From assembly GCA_022791455.1 (NCBI GenBank), contig JAAVZC010000001.1:248001-312000 (forward strand): a stretch of 64,000 nt of DNA. The letters run 5' to 3'. A program made the position numbers and the translations under genes. The notes below the pieces were generated by a model. The model was given only the letters and a program-made list of their open reading frames with translations, did no database searches and was not told the DNA's origin. This DNA comes from Eggerthellaceae bacterium. GTDB lineage: Bacteria; Actinomycetota; Coriobacteriia; Coriobacteriales; Eggerthellaceae. Below, piece by piece: positions 26,378 to 36,638 of this stretch (positions are counted from its first letter, which is position 1; every line of letters begins with the position of its first letter).

Positions 26378-27733
26378 CTAATCCACCATCGGCTTCTCTT
26401 TGCGGCACACCACGAGGAATACCACCAGGCCCACCAGGGCGACCACAGCCATCAGCTCGTACATGGCGCGGTAGCCGATGACCGGCACGAGCAGCCCCAG
26501 AAACACCGGGCCCAGCCCCACGCCGGCGTCCAGGAACACGTAGAAGGTGGAATTCGCCTTCGACAGATGGGTGTCGGGAACGCGACGCACCGCCATGGCC
26601 AGGCCGCTCGATTGGATGGTGCCCACGCCGTAGCCCAAGAACAGCGACGACAACAGCAGAATCCAGTCGTTGGTGGCGCTGCCCAGAAGCGCCATGCCCG
26701 CCGCCAGCGCGAAGAAGGCCGGCACCATGACGAAGCGCGGGCCGCGCCGGTCGAACGCGGTGCCGGTGAAGGGGCGCGTCACGAAGGTGGCGATGGCATA
26801 GGTAATGAAGAACACGCTCGCCGCCCGCGACAGGCCGATCTCTTGCGAGTACGGCGTCATGAAGGTCATGAGGCTCGAATAGGTGAAGAACGTGATGAAG
26901 GCCACCAGTGCAATGGGGAGCACGCTCGGCTCGAACACGCGGGAGCGCCACGGCTCCTTCTTGGGCGCCGCCGTGGTTTCGACACCGCCAGCCGTTGCCG
27001 CCGCTGGCTGCGCTACGGCAGCCGCGGCGCGCTCCTGCTCGCCCCGTTTCGCTTCCGCTTCCAGGCGCAGTGGGTTTTCCGGCGCATCCACTGCCGCCGC
27101 CAGCGCCTCTTCTTCTACCAGGTCTTTTTGCTCTTCTGCCTCGATGGCCGCCGGCGTGGCCCGCGGAATCTTGATCGCCAAAGAGCCGATCAACGTCAGA
27201 AGCGCGGCAACGAAAGCCACCGCGAATAGGGCCTCATAGCCCACGTTGTTGCTGAGGAAGATGCCCACAAACGGCCCGATGGCCGCACCAAGGGTGACCG
27301 ACAGCATGAAGTAGCCGATGCCCTCACCCTTGCGAGCGGCCGGCACGATGGCGGCCACGATGGTGGCCAGCGCCGTGGAGCACATGCCGAACGCGAAGCC
27401 GTGGAGGAATCGCAGCACCATCATCTCCGGCAGAAGATCGCACAGGAAATAAAGTGCCGAGAAGACAATCTCGCCCACCGCCCCTATGACTAGCAGGCGC
27501 TTGCGGCCGATCTTCTCCATGGACATGCCGCTCCAGATGCGGGAGAACAGCGCCCCCACCACGAAAATGCTGGCGCAGAAGGCGGCCACCGGCTCGGGCG
27601 CGGCAAATTTGACGAGCGCGTAGCCGGTCATGACCACCATCAGCATGTAGTGGTTCACCAGCACGGTGAAGTTGGCCAACGTGCCGGTGATGAACCGACC
27701 GGTCCACAGCTTCTCTTTCGGCGCGGGGCTCAT
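26378..27733 (-). CDS. Major facilitator superfamily transporter
   Basis: Protein of 451 residues with 12 predicted helices in two halves and an unusually long central cytoplasmic loop (about residues 190-255) rich in Ala and Glu. An MFS loop motif is visible after helix 2 (RIWSGMSMEKIGRKRLLVIG). The start ATG at 27733 overlaps the uspA stop as ATGA, so translation is coupled. Substrate unknown; the general form suggests a drug or metabolite efflux carrier. Confidence 0.87.
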   Translation of the reverse strand: MSPAPKEKLWTGRFITGTLANFTVLVNHYMLMVVMTGYALVKFAAPEPVAAFCASIFVVGALFSRIWSGMSMEKIGRKRLLVIGAVGEIVFSALYFLCDLLPEMMVLRFLHGFAFGMCSTALATIVAAIVPAARKGEGIGYFMLSVTLGAAIGPFVGIFLSNNVGYEALFAVAFVAALLTLIGSLAIKIPRATPAAIEAEEQKDLVEEEALAAAVDAPENPLRLEAEAKRGEQERAAAAVAQPAAATAGGVETTAAPKKEPWRSRVFEPSVLPIALVAFITFFTYSSLMTFMTPYSQEIGLSRAASVFFITYAIATFVTRPFTGTAFDRRGPRFVMVPAFFALAAGMALLGSATNDWILLLSSLFLGYGVGTIQSSGLAMAVRRVPDTHLSKANSTFYVFLDAGVGLGPVFLGLLVPVIGYRAMYELMAVVALVGLVVFLVVCRKEKPMVD

Positions 27734-28164
27734 CGAAGATCGCCGTCCTCCTTCACGATGAGCACCGGGCACGAGGCGCTTTTCGTCACGGCGTAGCTCA
27801 CGCTGCCCAGGTATCCGCCCACGCCGCCTTTGCCGCGGCTGCCCATGATGATGAGGTCGCAGCCCTCTTCGCGGGCGCAGCGTAGGATGAGCTCGGCAGG
27901 CGACGTGCCCGAAAGCACCTGCACGGTAACGGGATTGACGGACCCCGCCGCCATCTCCTCCAGCTTGCGGCGCATGGCCTCGGCGTCTTCCACCAGCACC
28001 GCGTCGACGCCCACCATCGACATGCCGGCACCCACCAGGCGCATGACATGGGCGTACACCAGCTCCATTTCGGGCCGGTCGGCTGCAATGGAATTGGCAA
28101 GCGCGATGGCCTTGTCCGAGGCGGGCGATCCGTCGTAGGCCACCAAGATCTTATGACACCACAT
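27730..28164 (-). CDS. Universal stress protein (UspA family)
   Basis: Cytoplasmic 144-residue single-domain Usp. The N-terminal strand KILVAYDGSPASDKAIALA and the ATP-binding motif GSRGKGGVGGYLGSVS (G-2x-G-9x-G-S form) are intact, so it is the ATP-binding class. First gene of a two-gene operon with the MFS transporter, an arrangement that suggests the Usp regulates the transporter, though this is inference. Confidence 0.92.
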   Translation of the reverse strand: MWCHKILVAYDGSPASDKAIALANSIAADRPEMELVYAHVMRLVGAGMSMVGVDAVLVEDAEAMRRKLEEMAAGSVNPVTVQVLSGTSPAELILRCAREEGCDLIIMGSRGKGGVGGYLGSVSYAVTKSASCPVLIVKEDGDLR

Positions 28165-28220
28165 GAGCGCTCCTTTCGCTGAAGCTGATCGATCGAGTAA
28201 GGTTTACTCCCACCACAATA

Positions 28221-28252
28221 AAACCCCCGGACAATTTTGCGTCCGGGGGTTT
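28221..28252 (-). terminator. Rho-independent terminator of the HD gene
   Basis: AAACCCCCGGAC and GTCCGGGGGTTT form a perfect 12-bp stem with an 8-base loop. On the minus strand the stem is followed by TTTTATTG. It ends the HD-domain transcript before uspA. Confidence 0.9.
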
Positions 28253-28280
28253 CCGTAGGTTGAAAAGTTGTTGTCTGCCG

Positions 28281-28883
28281 CTACTCTGCCGGAACGAAGG
28301 TGTCGCGGTCGGGGGCGAAGGACTGCATGGCCTCGATGGTGCGGGCGAACAGCTCGTCCAGCTCCCAGCCCAGCATCTCGGCACCGGAGGTGATAACCGT
28401 GCGGTCAACGCCGGCGGCGAAGCGCTTGTCCTTGAACTTCTTCTTCAGCGACTTCACGTTGAAGTCCATCACGCTCTTGGAGGGACGCATCACAATGGCG
28501 GCGCCGATGAGGCCGGTCAGCTCTTCGGTGGCGAACAGGATCTTCTCCATTTGCAGCTCCGGCTTGGGCAGCTCGGGGTTGAAGTCGGAGGTGTGGCTTT
28601 GGATGGCGCGGATGAGCTCCGGCGTGCCGCCCGCCTCCTCGATCAGCGGTGCCGCGTATATGGTGTGCAGCTCCGGCTCGTCGTCGTGCTCTTCCCAGTC
28701 CAGGTCGTGCAGCAGGCCCACAATGCCCCAGAACTCCTCGTTTTCCGGGTCGTATTCGCGGGCGAAGTAGCGCATGGTGTTCTCGACGGTCTCGCCGTGC
28801 TCAATGTGGAACGGGTCTTTGTTGTGGGCGCTCAAAAGCTCGAAGGCTTGATCGCGCGTCATGCCAGCGGAAAGCTCAGCCAT
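28281..28883 (-). CDS. HD-domain protein
   Basis: Cytoplasmic protein of 200 residues. HIEHGETVENTMRYFA and then GIVGLLHDLDWEEH carry the His and His-Asp metal ligands of the HD superfamily, which includes phosphohydrolases. A later IQSHTSDF may add another ligand. Substrate unknown. The ATG at 28883 is chosen because GGAGAAGGGAG lies just upstream. Between a terminator and the tRNA genes, so monocistronic. Confidence 0.82.
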   Translation of the reverse strand: MAELSAGMTRDQAFELLSAHNKDPFHIEHGETVENTMRYFAREYDPENEEFWGIVGLLHDLDWEEHDDEPELHTIYAAPLIEEAGGTPELIRAIQSHTSDFNPELPKPELQMEKILFATEELTGLIGAAIVMRPSKSVMDFNVKSLKKKFKDKRFAAGVDRTVITSGAEMLGWELDELFARTIEAMQSFAPDRDTFVPAE

Positions 28884-29009
28884 GGGTCTCCCTTCTCCGG
28901 ATTTACGTGTTAGGGGCACTATAGCACCATCTTTCCGTTTAGGAGAATGCGGCGAGTTCTTATTGACCCTCATTGCCAAAAAGCAGTAGAATACCGGGTT
29001 GCGTGTTAT

Positions 29010-29085
29010 GGGCCGTTAGCTCAGTTGGTAGAGCAGGGGACTTTTAATCCCAAGGTCGCGGGTTCGAACCCCTCACGGCCCACCA
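29010..29085 (+). tRNA. tRNA-Lys (TTT)
   Basis: Cloverleaf of 76 bases with CCA encoded. Acceptor GGGCCGT pairs with ACGGCCC, the anticodon loop is CTTTTAA (TTT), and the T arm is GCGGGTTCGAACCCC-like. Confidence 0.97.
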
Positions 29086-29096
29086 CGCGCTTTCGC

Positions 29097-29171
29097 TGGG
29101 GTATCGTCCAACGGCTAGGACTCTGGTTTTTGGTGCCAGCTATCTAGGTTCGAATCCTGGTACCCCAGCCA
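29097..29171 (+). tRNA. tRNA-Gln (TTG)
   Basis: Cloverleaf of 75 bases with CCA encoded. Acceptor TGGGGTA pairs with TACCCCA, and the anticodon is TTG within CTGGTTTTTGGTGCCAG. It lies 11 bp after tRNA-Lys, so the two are co-transcribed. Confidence 0.96.
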
Positions 29172-29180
29172 ACTCGCATC

Positions 29181-29210
29181 AAAGGCCCGTCAGGGCCTTT
29201 CTTTTATTTT
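29181..29210 (+). terminator. Terminator after the tRNA pair
   Basis: AAAGGCCC-GTCA-GGGCCTTT followed by CTTTTATTTT. Confidence 0.9.
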
Positions 29211-29239
29211 GCCTACATGCTTGACCTGTGCTATTATGC

Positions 29240-29257
29240 GTTATAACAAGTAATAAC
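29240..29257 (+). promoter_or_regulatory. Candidate MazE operator / promoter
   Basis: GTTATAAC (a perfect palindrome) then AA and the near-repeat GTAATAAC, 12 bp before the mazE ATG. TTGACC at 29221 could serve as a -35 box. Toxin-antitoxin operons of this type are usually repressed by their own antitoxin at such palindromes. Confidence 0.5.
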
Positions 29258-29269
29258 AAGGAGGCGGTC

Positions 29270-29527
29270 ATGACTACTGCAGTGATTTCTCGATCGGCGA
29301 CCCTCACCAAAATCGGCAACAGCCAGGGGATTGTTATCCCGCGGCCCATTTGCAAGATCATGAATATCCAACTTGGCGATGACGTGACGCTTGAGGTGGA
29401 GGAGAACGGTCGTCTTACTGTCGAGCCCAAACGCAGCTATACCTTGGAAGCGCTTATGGCCGGCTATGACGGCCCGAAGCCGGCCGAATATGACTGGGGT
29501 GCGCCTGCGGGTAAGGAGATGTGGTAG
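29270..29527 (+). CDS. mazE: MazE-like antitoxin (AbrB fold)
   Basis: Antitoxin of 85 residues. The N-terminal swapped-hairpin DNA-binding domain shows ATLTKIGNSQGIVIPRPICK, and the C-terminal tail (LMAGYDGPKPAEYDWGAPAG) would wrap the toxin. The start at 29270 follows AAGGAGG. The toxin gene begins 2 bp after the stop. The pair lies between a tRNA terminator and infA. Confidence 0.92.
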   Translation: MTTAVISRSATLTKIGNSQGIVIPRPICKIMNIQLGDDVTLEVEENGRLTVEPKRSYTLEALMAGYDGPKPAEYDWGAPAGKEMW

Positions 29528-29529
29528 TC

Positions 29530-29865
29530 ATGCTGTTCTCTCGTGGCGACATCATCGAGTTCGACTTCAACCCGAGCCTTGGCCATGAGCCGGCCGGCAG
29601 ACGCCCGGCGCTCGTGGTGAGCACCGATCTCTTCAACGCATCCACGAGCATGACCCTGGTTTGTCCGATTACTACGCGGCAGGATAATTTTCCTCTGCAC
29701 CTCGACTTGCCCGATGGCCTGGAAACATATGGCACCGTTCCCCTTGAGCAAGTGCGTGCCTTCGATCTTGCGGCGCGCAACCCCCAGTATATAGAGTCAG
29801 TTAACGATAGCGATGCTCCGGAGTTTATGGACCACATACGAGAGGCGCTTCGATCGTTCTTCTAG
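29530..29865 (+). CDS. mazF: MazF-like endoribonuclease toxin
   Basis: PemK/MazF-fold toxin of 111 residues that would cleave mRNA. Motifs: RGDIIEFDFNPSLGHEPAGR, RPALVVSTDLFN, and later VPLEQVRAFDLAAR. The conserved Arg and Thr/Ser positions of the active site appear in place (RRPALVVS, PITTR). The ATG at 29530 is preferred because GGTAAGGAG lies 10 bp upstream; another ATG at 29521 overlaps mazE but is too close to that site. Confidence 0.92.
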   Translation: MLFSRGDIIEFDFNPSLGHEPAGRRPALVVSTDLFNASTSMTLVCPITTRQDNFPLHLDLPDGLETYGTVPLEQVRAFDLAARNPQYIESVNDSDAPEFMDHIREALRSFF

Positions 29866-30168
29866 CGCGAAGGCGCCTATGACGGATTGGCCTCTTGCTC
29901 GCGCGTGGCCCTTCTGCTACCATACCCTCTTGCCGACAAGGCGGCAGCGCTATTCTTGGAGCGCAAGTACCTGGCGACACCGGCATTTCTTTTCCGTCCG
30001 AGTGTTGCGCGGTTCTTGAAACCGCGAGCCTGACAAGCAGGCAAAAATCACCAGCATCGCCGGTTTATGACGTTTTGCGCCCTTTTGCAAAAATCTCCCC
30101 ATTTTTCTTGACTTCTTTGCTAGTATCTCACGTTGCTGTTTTTAATACGAATCGCTGAAGGAGCACTT

Positions 30169-30387
30169 TTGGCTAAAGAAGACGTAATCGAGCTCGAAGG
30201 AACCGTGCTCGAGGCTCTGCCCAACGCAATGTTTCGCGTGGAGCTGGAGAACGGCCACACCATTCTGGCCCACATCTCCGGCAAGATGAGGATGCACTAC
30301 ATCAAGATCCTCCCGGGCGACAAAGTTACCGTTGAGCTTTCCGTCTACGACCTGAACCGCGGGCGCATTACCTATCGGTTCAAATAA
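30169..30387 (+). CDS. infA: Translation initiation factor IF-1 (TTG start)
   Basis: S1-like OB-fold protein of 72 residues that binds the A site of the 30S subunit. The protein reads [20 protein letters not shown] through GRITYRFK, the standard length. The start is TTG at 30169, with GAAGGAG 5 bp before it. The only upstream ATG in frame (30133) would add a non-conserved extension and lies before the ribosome site. First gene of the ribosomal cluster; a hairpin separates it from rpmJ. Confidence 0.95.
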   Translation: MAKEDVIELEGTVLEALPNAMFRVELENGHTILAHISGKMRMHYIKILPGDKVTVELSVYDLNRGRITYRFK

Positions 30388-30419
30388 GCTTCTTCGCCCG
30401 AAAGGGCGGGGGAATGCAG

Positions 30420-30453
30420 GCGCTTCACTTATATATAGGTGCAAGCGCTTTTC
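30420..30453 (+). terminator. Hairpin between infA and rpmJ
   Basis: GCGCTT and AAGCGC enclose CAC-TTATATATA-GGTG, followed by TTTTC. It resembles a terminator or attenuator that could uncouple infA from the ribosomal protein genes. Confidence 0.6.
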
Positions 30454-30586
30454 TGCGCTCTCAGGACGGCGAAGCCGAGTCGGCCGGACGAGCGCGCGAG
30501 CGTGAATCAGCAGCAAGCATGTAGGAAACACCGCCAGCGGCTGGGCGTGTACGATAGAGGAACCACATACCGAAAGGAAGCTGATT

Positions 30587-30700
30587 ATGAAGGTACGTCC
30601 TTCGGTCAAGAAAATGTGCGACAAGTGCAAGATCATCCGGCGCCACGGCAAGGTGCTCGTCATCTGCGAGAACCCCCGCCACAAGCAGCGCCAGGGCTAG
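30587..30700 (+). CDS. rpmJ: Ribosomal protein L36
   Basis: A 37-residue protein: [20 protein letters not shown], then [16 protein letters not shown]. It has the zinc-binding form (CDKC, Cys27, His32). AAAGGAAG lies before the ATG. Second gene of the infA-rplQ cluster. Confidence 0.97.
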   Translation: MKVRPSVKKMCDKCKIIRRHGKVLVICENPRHKQRQG

Positions 30701-30720
30701 AAAGAAAGGGATAAGAGAAC

Positions 30721-31092
30721 ATGGCAACACGTCTTGTTGGCGTCGATCTTCCCAGCGACAAGCGCATTGAGATCGCCTTGACCTACATCTATGGCATTGG
30801 CCTGACCACTTCGAAGAAGGTGCTCGCCGAGACCGGCGTGAACCCCGACATCCGCGTGAAGGACCTCACTGAGGATGACCTCACGAAGCTGCGCGACTAC
30901 ATTCAGAACAACCTGAAGGTAGAAGGCGACCTGCACCGTGAGGTGACCATGAACGTGAAGCGCCTGATGGAGATCGGCTGCTACCGCGGCCTGCGTCACC
31001 GTCGTGGCCTGCCCGTTCGCGGCCAGCGCACGCACACCAACGCCCGTACCCGCAAGGGTCCGCGCAAGCAAATCGGCGGAAAGAAGAAGTAA
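30721..31092 (+). CDS. rpsM: Ribosomal protein S13
   Basis: 123 residues with [20 protein letters not shown] at the start and the [20 protein letters not shown] signature near the C-terminus. It binds the head of 16S rRNA and contacts tRNA and L5. 20 bp after rpmJ; AGAAAGGGA ribosome site. Confidence 0.98.
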   Translation: MATRLVGVDLPSDKRIEIALTYIYGIGLTTSKKVLAETGVNPDIRVKDLTEDDLTKLRDYIQNNLKVEGDLHREVTMNVKRLMEIGCYRGLRHRRGLPVRGQRTHTNARTRKGPRKQIGGKKK

Positions 31093-31103
31093 GGTAGGTA
31101 ACC

Positions 31104-31499
31104 ATGGCTAAGAAAAACGTACGTACGCGCATCAAGCGCTCCGAACGTAAGAACATCGCCGTGGGCGCCGCCCACATCAAGTCTACGTTCAACAACACCA
31201 TTGTGAGCATCACCGATCCTCAGGGCAATGTGATCTCCTGGCAGTCTGCCGGCACCGTCGGGTTCAAGGGCTCCCGTAAGTCCACCCCGTTCGCCGCTCA
31301 GATGGCCGCCGAAGCTGCCGCCAAGGTGGCTATGGAGCACGGCCTGCGCAAGGTTTCCGTCTTCGTGAAGGGCCCCGGCTCTGGTCGCGAGACCGCCATC
31401 CGCTCTCTGCAGGCGGCTGGTCTGGAAATCGCCAGCATTCAGGATTGCACCCCTATTCCGCACAACGGTTGCCGTCCGCGCAAGCGTCGTCGCGTGTAG
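31104..31499 (+). CDS. rpsK: Ribosomal protein S11
   Basis: 131 residues. [20 protein letters not shown] and the C-terminal [16 protein letters not shown] are typical. It lines the platform of the 30S subunit. 11 bp after rpsM. Confidence 0.98.
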   Translation: MAKKNVRTRIKRSERKNIAVGAAHIKSTFNNTIVSITDPQGNVISWQSAGTVGFKGSRKSTPFAAQMAAEAAAKVAMEHGLRKVSVFVKGPGSGRETAIRSLQAAGLEIASIQDCTPIPHNGCRPRKRRRV

Positions 31500-31515
31500 C
31501 TGAAAGGATCACATT

Positions 31516-32142
31516 ATGGCTCGTTATACAGGACCGGATTGCCGCCTGTGCCGCCGCGAGGGAGCGAAGCTGTTCCTCAAGGGCGACCGCTGCTATTCCG
31601 AGAAGTGCGCCATGGAGCGCCGCAACTACGCCCCCGGTGAGGCGGGCAAGAAGCGCGTCAAGGAGAGCGAGTACCGCACTCAGATGCGCGAGAAGCAGAA
31701 GACCAAGCGTATCTACGGTCTGCTGGAGAAGCAGTTCCATCACTACTACGAGATGGCCAACCGCCAGCAGGGCGTTACCGGCGAGAACCTGCTCCGCATT
31801 CTGGAGACTCGTCTGGACAACGTCGTGTACCGTCTGGGCTTCGCCAAGTCCCGTGCCGAAGCGCGCCAGCAGGTGCGTCACGGCCACATCTTCGTCAACG
31901 GCCGCCGCGTGGACATTCCGTCCTTCCGCGTGCGTCCCGGCGACCTGATCTCTGTGGCCCCCAAGGCCAAGGAGATGCTGGTCATCAAGAGCGCCCTCAT
32001 CTCCAACGAGCGCGTTCAGGTGCCGGCTTGGCTCGAGGTTGACATCGAGAAGCTGCAGGGCAGCGTCCTTGCGCTTCCCCAGCGCGATCAGATCGATTCC
32101 GACATTCGCGAACAGCTTATCGTCGAACTTTACTCGAAATAA
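31516..32142 (+). CDS. rpsD: Ribosomal protein S4
   Basis: 208 residues. The N-terminal zinc-binding form [10 protein letters not shown]...[10 protein letters not shown] is present, followed by the S4 RNA-binding domain ([35 protein letters not shown]). It nucleates 16S rRNA assembly and may regulate this operon. GAAAGGA precedes the ATG. Confidence 0.98.
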   Translation: MARYTGPDCRLCRREGAKLFLKGDRCYSEKCAMERRNYAPGEAGKKRVKESEYRTQMREKQKTKRIYGLLEKQFHHYYEMANRQQGVTGENLLRILETRLDNVVYRLGFAKSRAEARQQVRHGHIFVNGRRVDIPSFRVRPGDLISVAPKAKEMLVIKSALISNERVQVPAWLEVDIEKLQGSVLALPQRDQIDSDIREQLIVELYSK

Positions 32143-32171
32143 TCGCAGCATAGTAAGGAGGCTATTGCAAC

Positions 32172-33122
32172 ATGACAGAGTTCATGAGGCCGACTGTAAC
32201 CACGGAAGAAGTAAACGATACCGTCGCGCGTTACATTGTCGAGCCGCTCGAGCGCGGCTATGGCAATACCCTTGGCAACAGCATGCGCCGCGTGCTGCTG
32301 TCCTCTCTGGACGGCGCCAAGGCCACTGCGATTCAAATCGAGGGAGTGCAGCACGAGTTCACCACCGCTGAGGGCGTGATCGAGGACATCACCGACATCG
32401 TGCTCAACGTGAAGGGCCTGGTGTTCTCCGCTGACCATGACGACGTGACCGAGGCCACCGCCCACGTGACCGCCGAGGGCCCCTGCGTGGTCACCGGCGC
32501 CGACCTGGAAGTGCCCACCGGCTTCACCCTGGTGAACCCGGAGCACCTGATCGCCACCGTTGCCGATGGCGGCCAGCTGGACATGACCATCCGCATCGGC
32601 GTGGGTCGCGGCTATGTGGCCGCCGAGCGCAACAAGCGCACGGAAGACCCCATCGGCATCATCCACGTGGATTCGCTGTTCTCGCCGGTGCGCCGTTGCA
32701 CCATGAACGTGACGGACACCCGCGTGGGCCAGCACACCGACTACGACCGCCTGGTGCTGGAGGTGGAAACGGACGGCTCCATTGCCCCGACCGAGGCCGT
32801 GTGCCGCGCCGCCAACATCATCAACCAGTACATGGGCGCCTTCCTGAGCCTTTCCGAGGCCCCGGAAGAGGCCGAGCACGAAGTGGTTTCCATCTTCGCG
32901 CCCGAAGGCCAGGAGTCCAATGCCGAGCTGGACAAGCAGATCGAGGATCTGGACCTTTCCGTTCGTTCCTACAACTGCTTGAAGCGCGCCCGCATCCACT
33001 CCGTGCGCCAGCTGGTGGAGTTCTCCGAGAACGACCTGCTCAACATTCGCAACTTTGGTGCGAAGTCCATCGAGGAAGTGAAGGACAAGCTCATTTCCAT
33101 GGACCTCAACTTGAAGCTTTAG
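32172..33122 (+). CDS. rpoA: RNA polymerase alpha subunit
   Basis: 316 residues. The N-terminal dimerisation domain shows EPLERGYGNTLGNSMRRVLL and EGVQHEF. The C-terminal domain shows LDLSVRSYNCLKRARIHSV and LLNIRNFGAKSIEEVKDKL, which contact UP elements and activators such as the LuxR proteins here. AAGGAGG lies before the ATG. Confidence 0.98.
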   Translation: MTEFMRPTVTTEEVNDTVARYIVEPLERGYGNTLGNSMRRVLLSSLDGAKATAIQIEGVQHEFTTAEGVIEDITDIVLNVKGLVFSADHDDVTEATAHVTAEGPCVVTGADLEVPTGFTLVNPEHLIATVADGGQLDMTIRIGVGRGYVAAERNKRTEDPIGIIHVDSLFSPVRRCTMNVTDTRVGQHTDYDRLVLEVETDGSIAPTEAVCRAANIINQYMGAFLSLSEAPEEAEHEVVSIFAPEGQESNAELDKQIEDLDLSVRSYNCLKRARIHSVRQLVEFSENDLLNIRNFGAKSIEEVKDKLISMDLNLKL

Positions 33123-33134
33123 GAGTACACGATT

Positions 33135-33869
33135 ATGAGACACGCTAAGAAGGGCCGCAAGCTGGGCACCGACTGGAGCCACACTAAGGCGATGAAGCGC
33201 AGCCTGGTCACTGCCCTGTTTCTGAACGACCGCATCAAGACCATCGAGTCCCGCGCGAAGGAAATTCGCCCCGACGTGGACAAGATCATCACCTGGGCCA
33301 AGCGCGGCGACCTGCATTCTCGCCGTCTGGCCATCGCTTACCTGAACGACAAGGAACTCGTGCGCGAGATCTTCGAGAAGGTGAGCCAGGGCCTGTTCCA
33401 GGATCGCAACGGCGGCTATACCCGCATCATGAAGCTGGGCAACCGCAAGGGCGACAACGCTCCCATGGTGATCATGGAGCTGGTGACCGAGCCGGTGGCC
33501 GGCAAGAAGGCCGCTGCTGCCAAGCCGAAGAAGGCCACCCCGAAGAAGGTTGCTCCGAAGAAGTCCGAGGAGCTGGCCGAGGATCTGGGCTTTGAGGCCG
33601 ACGGCACCAAGGAGCAGATTGAAGCTGTGGACGCCGCTGCCGAGGTGCAGGAGAAGGGCGCCGAGCTGACCGGCGAGGAGAAGGTTGAGGCCATCGAAGA
33701 GGCCAAGGCCGAGACCGCCGAAGAGTTCCGCGAGGCTATTGAGGCCCCGTCGGACGCTGAGGCTGGCAAGGAGGCCGCCGAAGAGGCCGAGGCCGCTGCC
33801 GCCAAGAACGTCGAGACCGTCGACGCTGAAAAGATCGAAGAGGAAAAGGCTGATGTAAAAGCTGAGTAG
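33135..33869 (+). CDS. rplQ: Ribosomal protein L17 with long acidic tail
   Basis: Residues 1-115 are a normal L17: MRHAKKGRKLGTDWSHTKAM to GNRKGDNAPMVIMEL. L17 usually ends near there, but this protein continues for about 125 residues, first Lys/Pro/Ala-rich (KKAAAAKPKKATPKKVAPKK), then strongly Glu/Ala-rich to the stop (EKIEEEKADVKAE). The tail is likely disordered and exposed at the ribosome surface near the tunnel exit where L17 sits. 12 bp after rpoA; last gene of the operon. Confidence 0.95.
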   Translation: MRHAKKGRKLGTDWSHTKAMKRSLVTALFLNDRIKTIESRAKEIRPDVDKIITWAKRGDLHSRRLAIAYLNDKELVREIFEKVSQGLFQDRNGGYTRIMKLGNRKGDNAPMVIMELVTEPVAGKKAAAAKPKKATPKKVAPKKSEELAEDLGFEADGTKEQIEAVDAAAEVQEKGAELTGEEKVEAIEEAKAETAEEFREAIEAPSDAEAGKEAAEEAEAAAAKNVETVDAEKIEEEKADVKAE

Positions 33870-33918
33870 CTTCCTGCGCTCACCTCTTCCTATGTGATTC
33901 CTCTAATCACAGCCGCAA

Positions 33919-33950
33919 AAAATCGCCCCGGATTTCCGGGGCGATTTTCA
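33919..33950. terminator. Bidirectional terminator after rplQ
   Basis: AAAATCGCCCCGG and CCGGGGCGATTTT form a perfect 13-bp stem with a 4-base loop. A/T runs on both sides suit termination of both rplQ and the convergent small gene. Confidence 0.9.
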
Positions 33951-33979
33951 TTTGCGTAGGGGTTGGGGAGCCAAGCGGC

Positions 33980-34222
33980 TTACTTGTCCTCGGCCAGCTC
34001 TCCGCCTACCATGTCGGTGCCAACCTGGGCCTGCTCGAACTCGAACACGGTCTCAGCAGCAGCGGCGGCCTTGCCCTCGTCGCCCATTGCGTCGAAGTCT
34101 TCCACGGAAGCTTCGGCCTCGGCGGCCACTTCCTGCTCGATGCGCTCCAGATCCTTCAGGGCGTCTGCGGTCTTCTCGGCTTCGCTCATGGCGAATTCCT
34201 TCAGTGCTTTCTCGTCTGCCAT
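33980..34222 (-). CDS. Small acidic hypothetical protein
   Basis: 80 residues, very rich in Glu, Ala and Asp (ALKDLERIEQEVAAEAEASV, AMGDEGKAAAAAETVFEFEQ). Helical, no signal or membrane segment, no recognised family. AAAAGGAG precedes the ATG at 34222. Convergent with rplQ, whose acidic tail has a similar composition. Function unknown. Confidence 0.7.
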   Translation of the reverse strand: MADEKALKEFAMSEAEKTADALKDLERIEQEVAAEAEASVEDFDAMGDEGKAAAAAETVFEFEQAQVGTDMVGGELAEDK

Positions 34223-35832
<1,610 letters not shown>

Positions 35833-35852
35833 AGCTGTTTCGGATAGCAACA

Positions 35853-35878
35853 AAAAGGAGGGCTGCGGCCCTCCTTTT
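35853..35878 (+). terminator. Terminator after eno
   Basis: AAAAGGAGGGC-TGCG-GCCCTCCTTTT, a perfect 11-bp stem ending in T residues. Confidence 0.92.
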
Positions 35879-35902
35879 CATTTTCTGGATGATTTGCTGC
35901 TT

Positions 35903-36628
35903 CTAGACCACGTATATCCAGCGGACTTCGTCGTTGTTGGAGAGTTCGTAGTTGTTGGCGGCGGTCATGGGCATGGTGCCGTTGACGGTGTAGGTCCAAC
36001 CGCTGCTGGCGCCCATCATTTTTTCTGCCAATCCATCGATAGACGAGACGTAGGAAGCGCTGCCGCCCAGCGAGAGGCCGGTGGCTTGCAGGGCATCGTA
36101 GGCGGTGACGCCCTCATTAAACATCCAGGTGCCAGCTGCCATGGTGGCTGGGTATCCCAACTCCTGAGCGGCAGAGCCGTCGACCACTACTCTGACGGAG
36201 ATAGTGGCAGGTGCAGGGCTTTCAGCGGTTTGCTCTGGGGCGCTTTGACTGCTGCCTTCGTTGGAATCTGCCTGGCTCGCTGGTTTCTCGGGCGCATTGC
36301 TGGCGGAAGCTTCGCTGCCGTCTCCTTCAGAGGAGGAAGAAGGGGATGCGGTATGCGGACGAGCTTCTGCCGGTGGCTCCTCGGCGGCGGCGTTGCTCTC
36401 GTTCTGGGCGTTGGCAGAAGGGGATGCGTTGTTGGGTTGTGCCTGCGGTTCGTCTGGAATATCGTCATTGTCAGCCGGTGCCGTTGCGACAGGGGAGTGG
36501 CCCGGCGCACCGGTTTCTTGCCCTGCGGGAGCCTCGCTGAACAAATAGAGCGAGAGCGCCAGGCAGAGGACGGAGACCGCCCCCAAGGCGGCGCCGATGA
36601 TCGTGCGCCGCCTTGGGGTTTTATGCAT
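35903..36628 (-). CDS. Membrane-anchored DUF4430 (transcobalamin-like) protein
   Basis: About 241 residues. A basic start (HKTPRRR) and one hydrophobic helix (IIGAALGAVSVLCLALSLYL) anchor it to the membrane. A linker of about 110 residues rich in Ser, Ala, Pro and Glu follows. The C-terminal 95 residues form a DUF4430 domain (AYDALQATGLSLGG, GASSGWTYTVNG, NNDEVRWIYVV), related to the C-terminal domain of transcobalamin/intrinsic factor. The start is uncertain: ATG 36628 has AGGA just upstream; ATG 36649 overlaps the end of the upstream gene. Second gene behind the cobalamin riboswitch, so likely a surface corrinoid-binding protein. Confidence 0.78.
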   Translation of the reverse strand: MHKTPRRRTIIGAALGAVSVLCLALSLYLFSEAPAGQETGAPGHSPVATAPADNDDIPDEPQAQPNNASPSANAQNESNAAAEEPPAEARPHTASPSSSSEGDGSEASASNAPEKPASQADSNEGSSQSAPEQTAESPAPATISVRVVVDGSAAQELGYPATMAAGTWMFNEGVTAYDALQATGLSLGGSASYVSSIDGLAEKMMGASSGWTYTVNGTMPMTAANNYELSNNDEVRWIYVV

Positions 36629-36638
36629 GCGATCCTGA

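Noticed and set aside
29010-29210. tRNA genes as an attachment site of an integrated element
   Set aside because: No integrase gene or repeated tRNA 3' end was found nearby.
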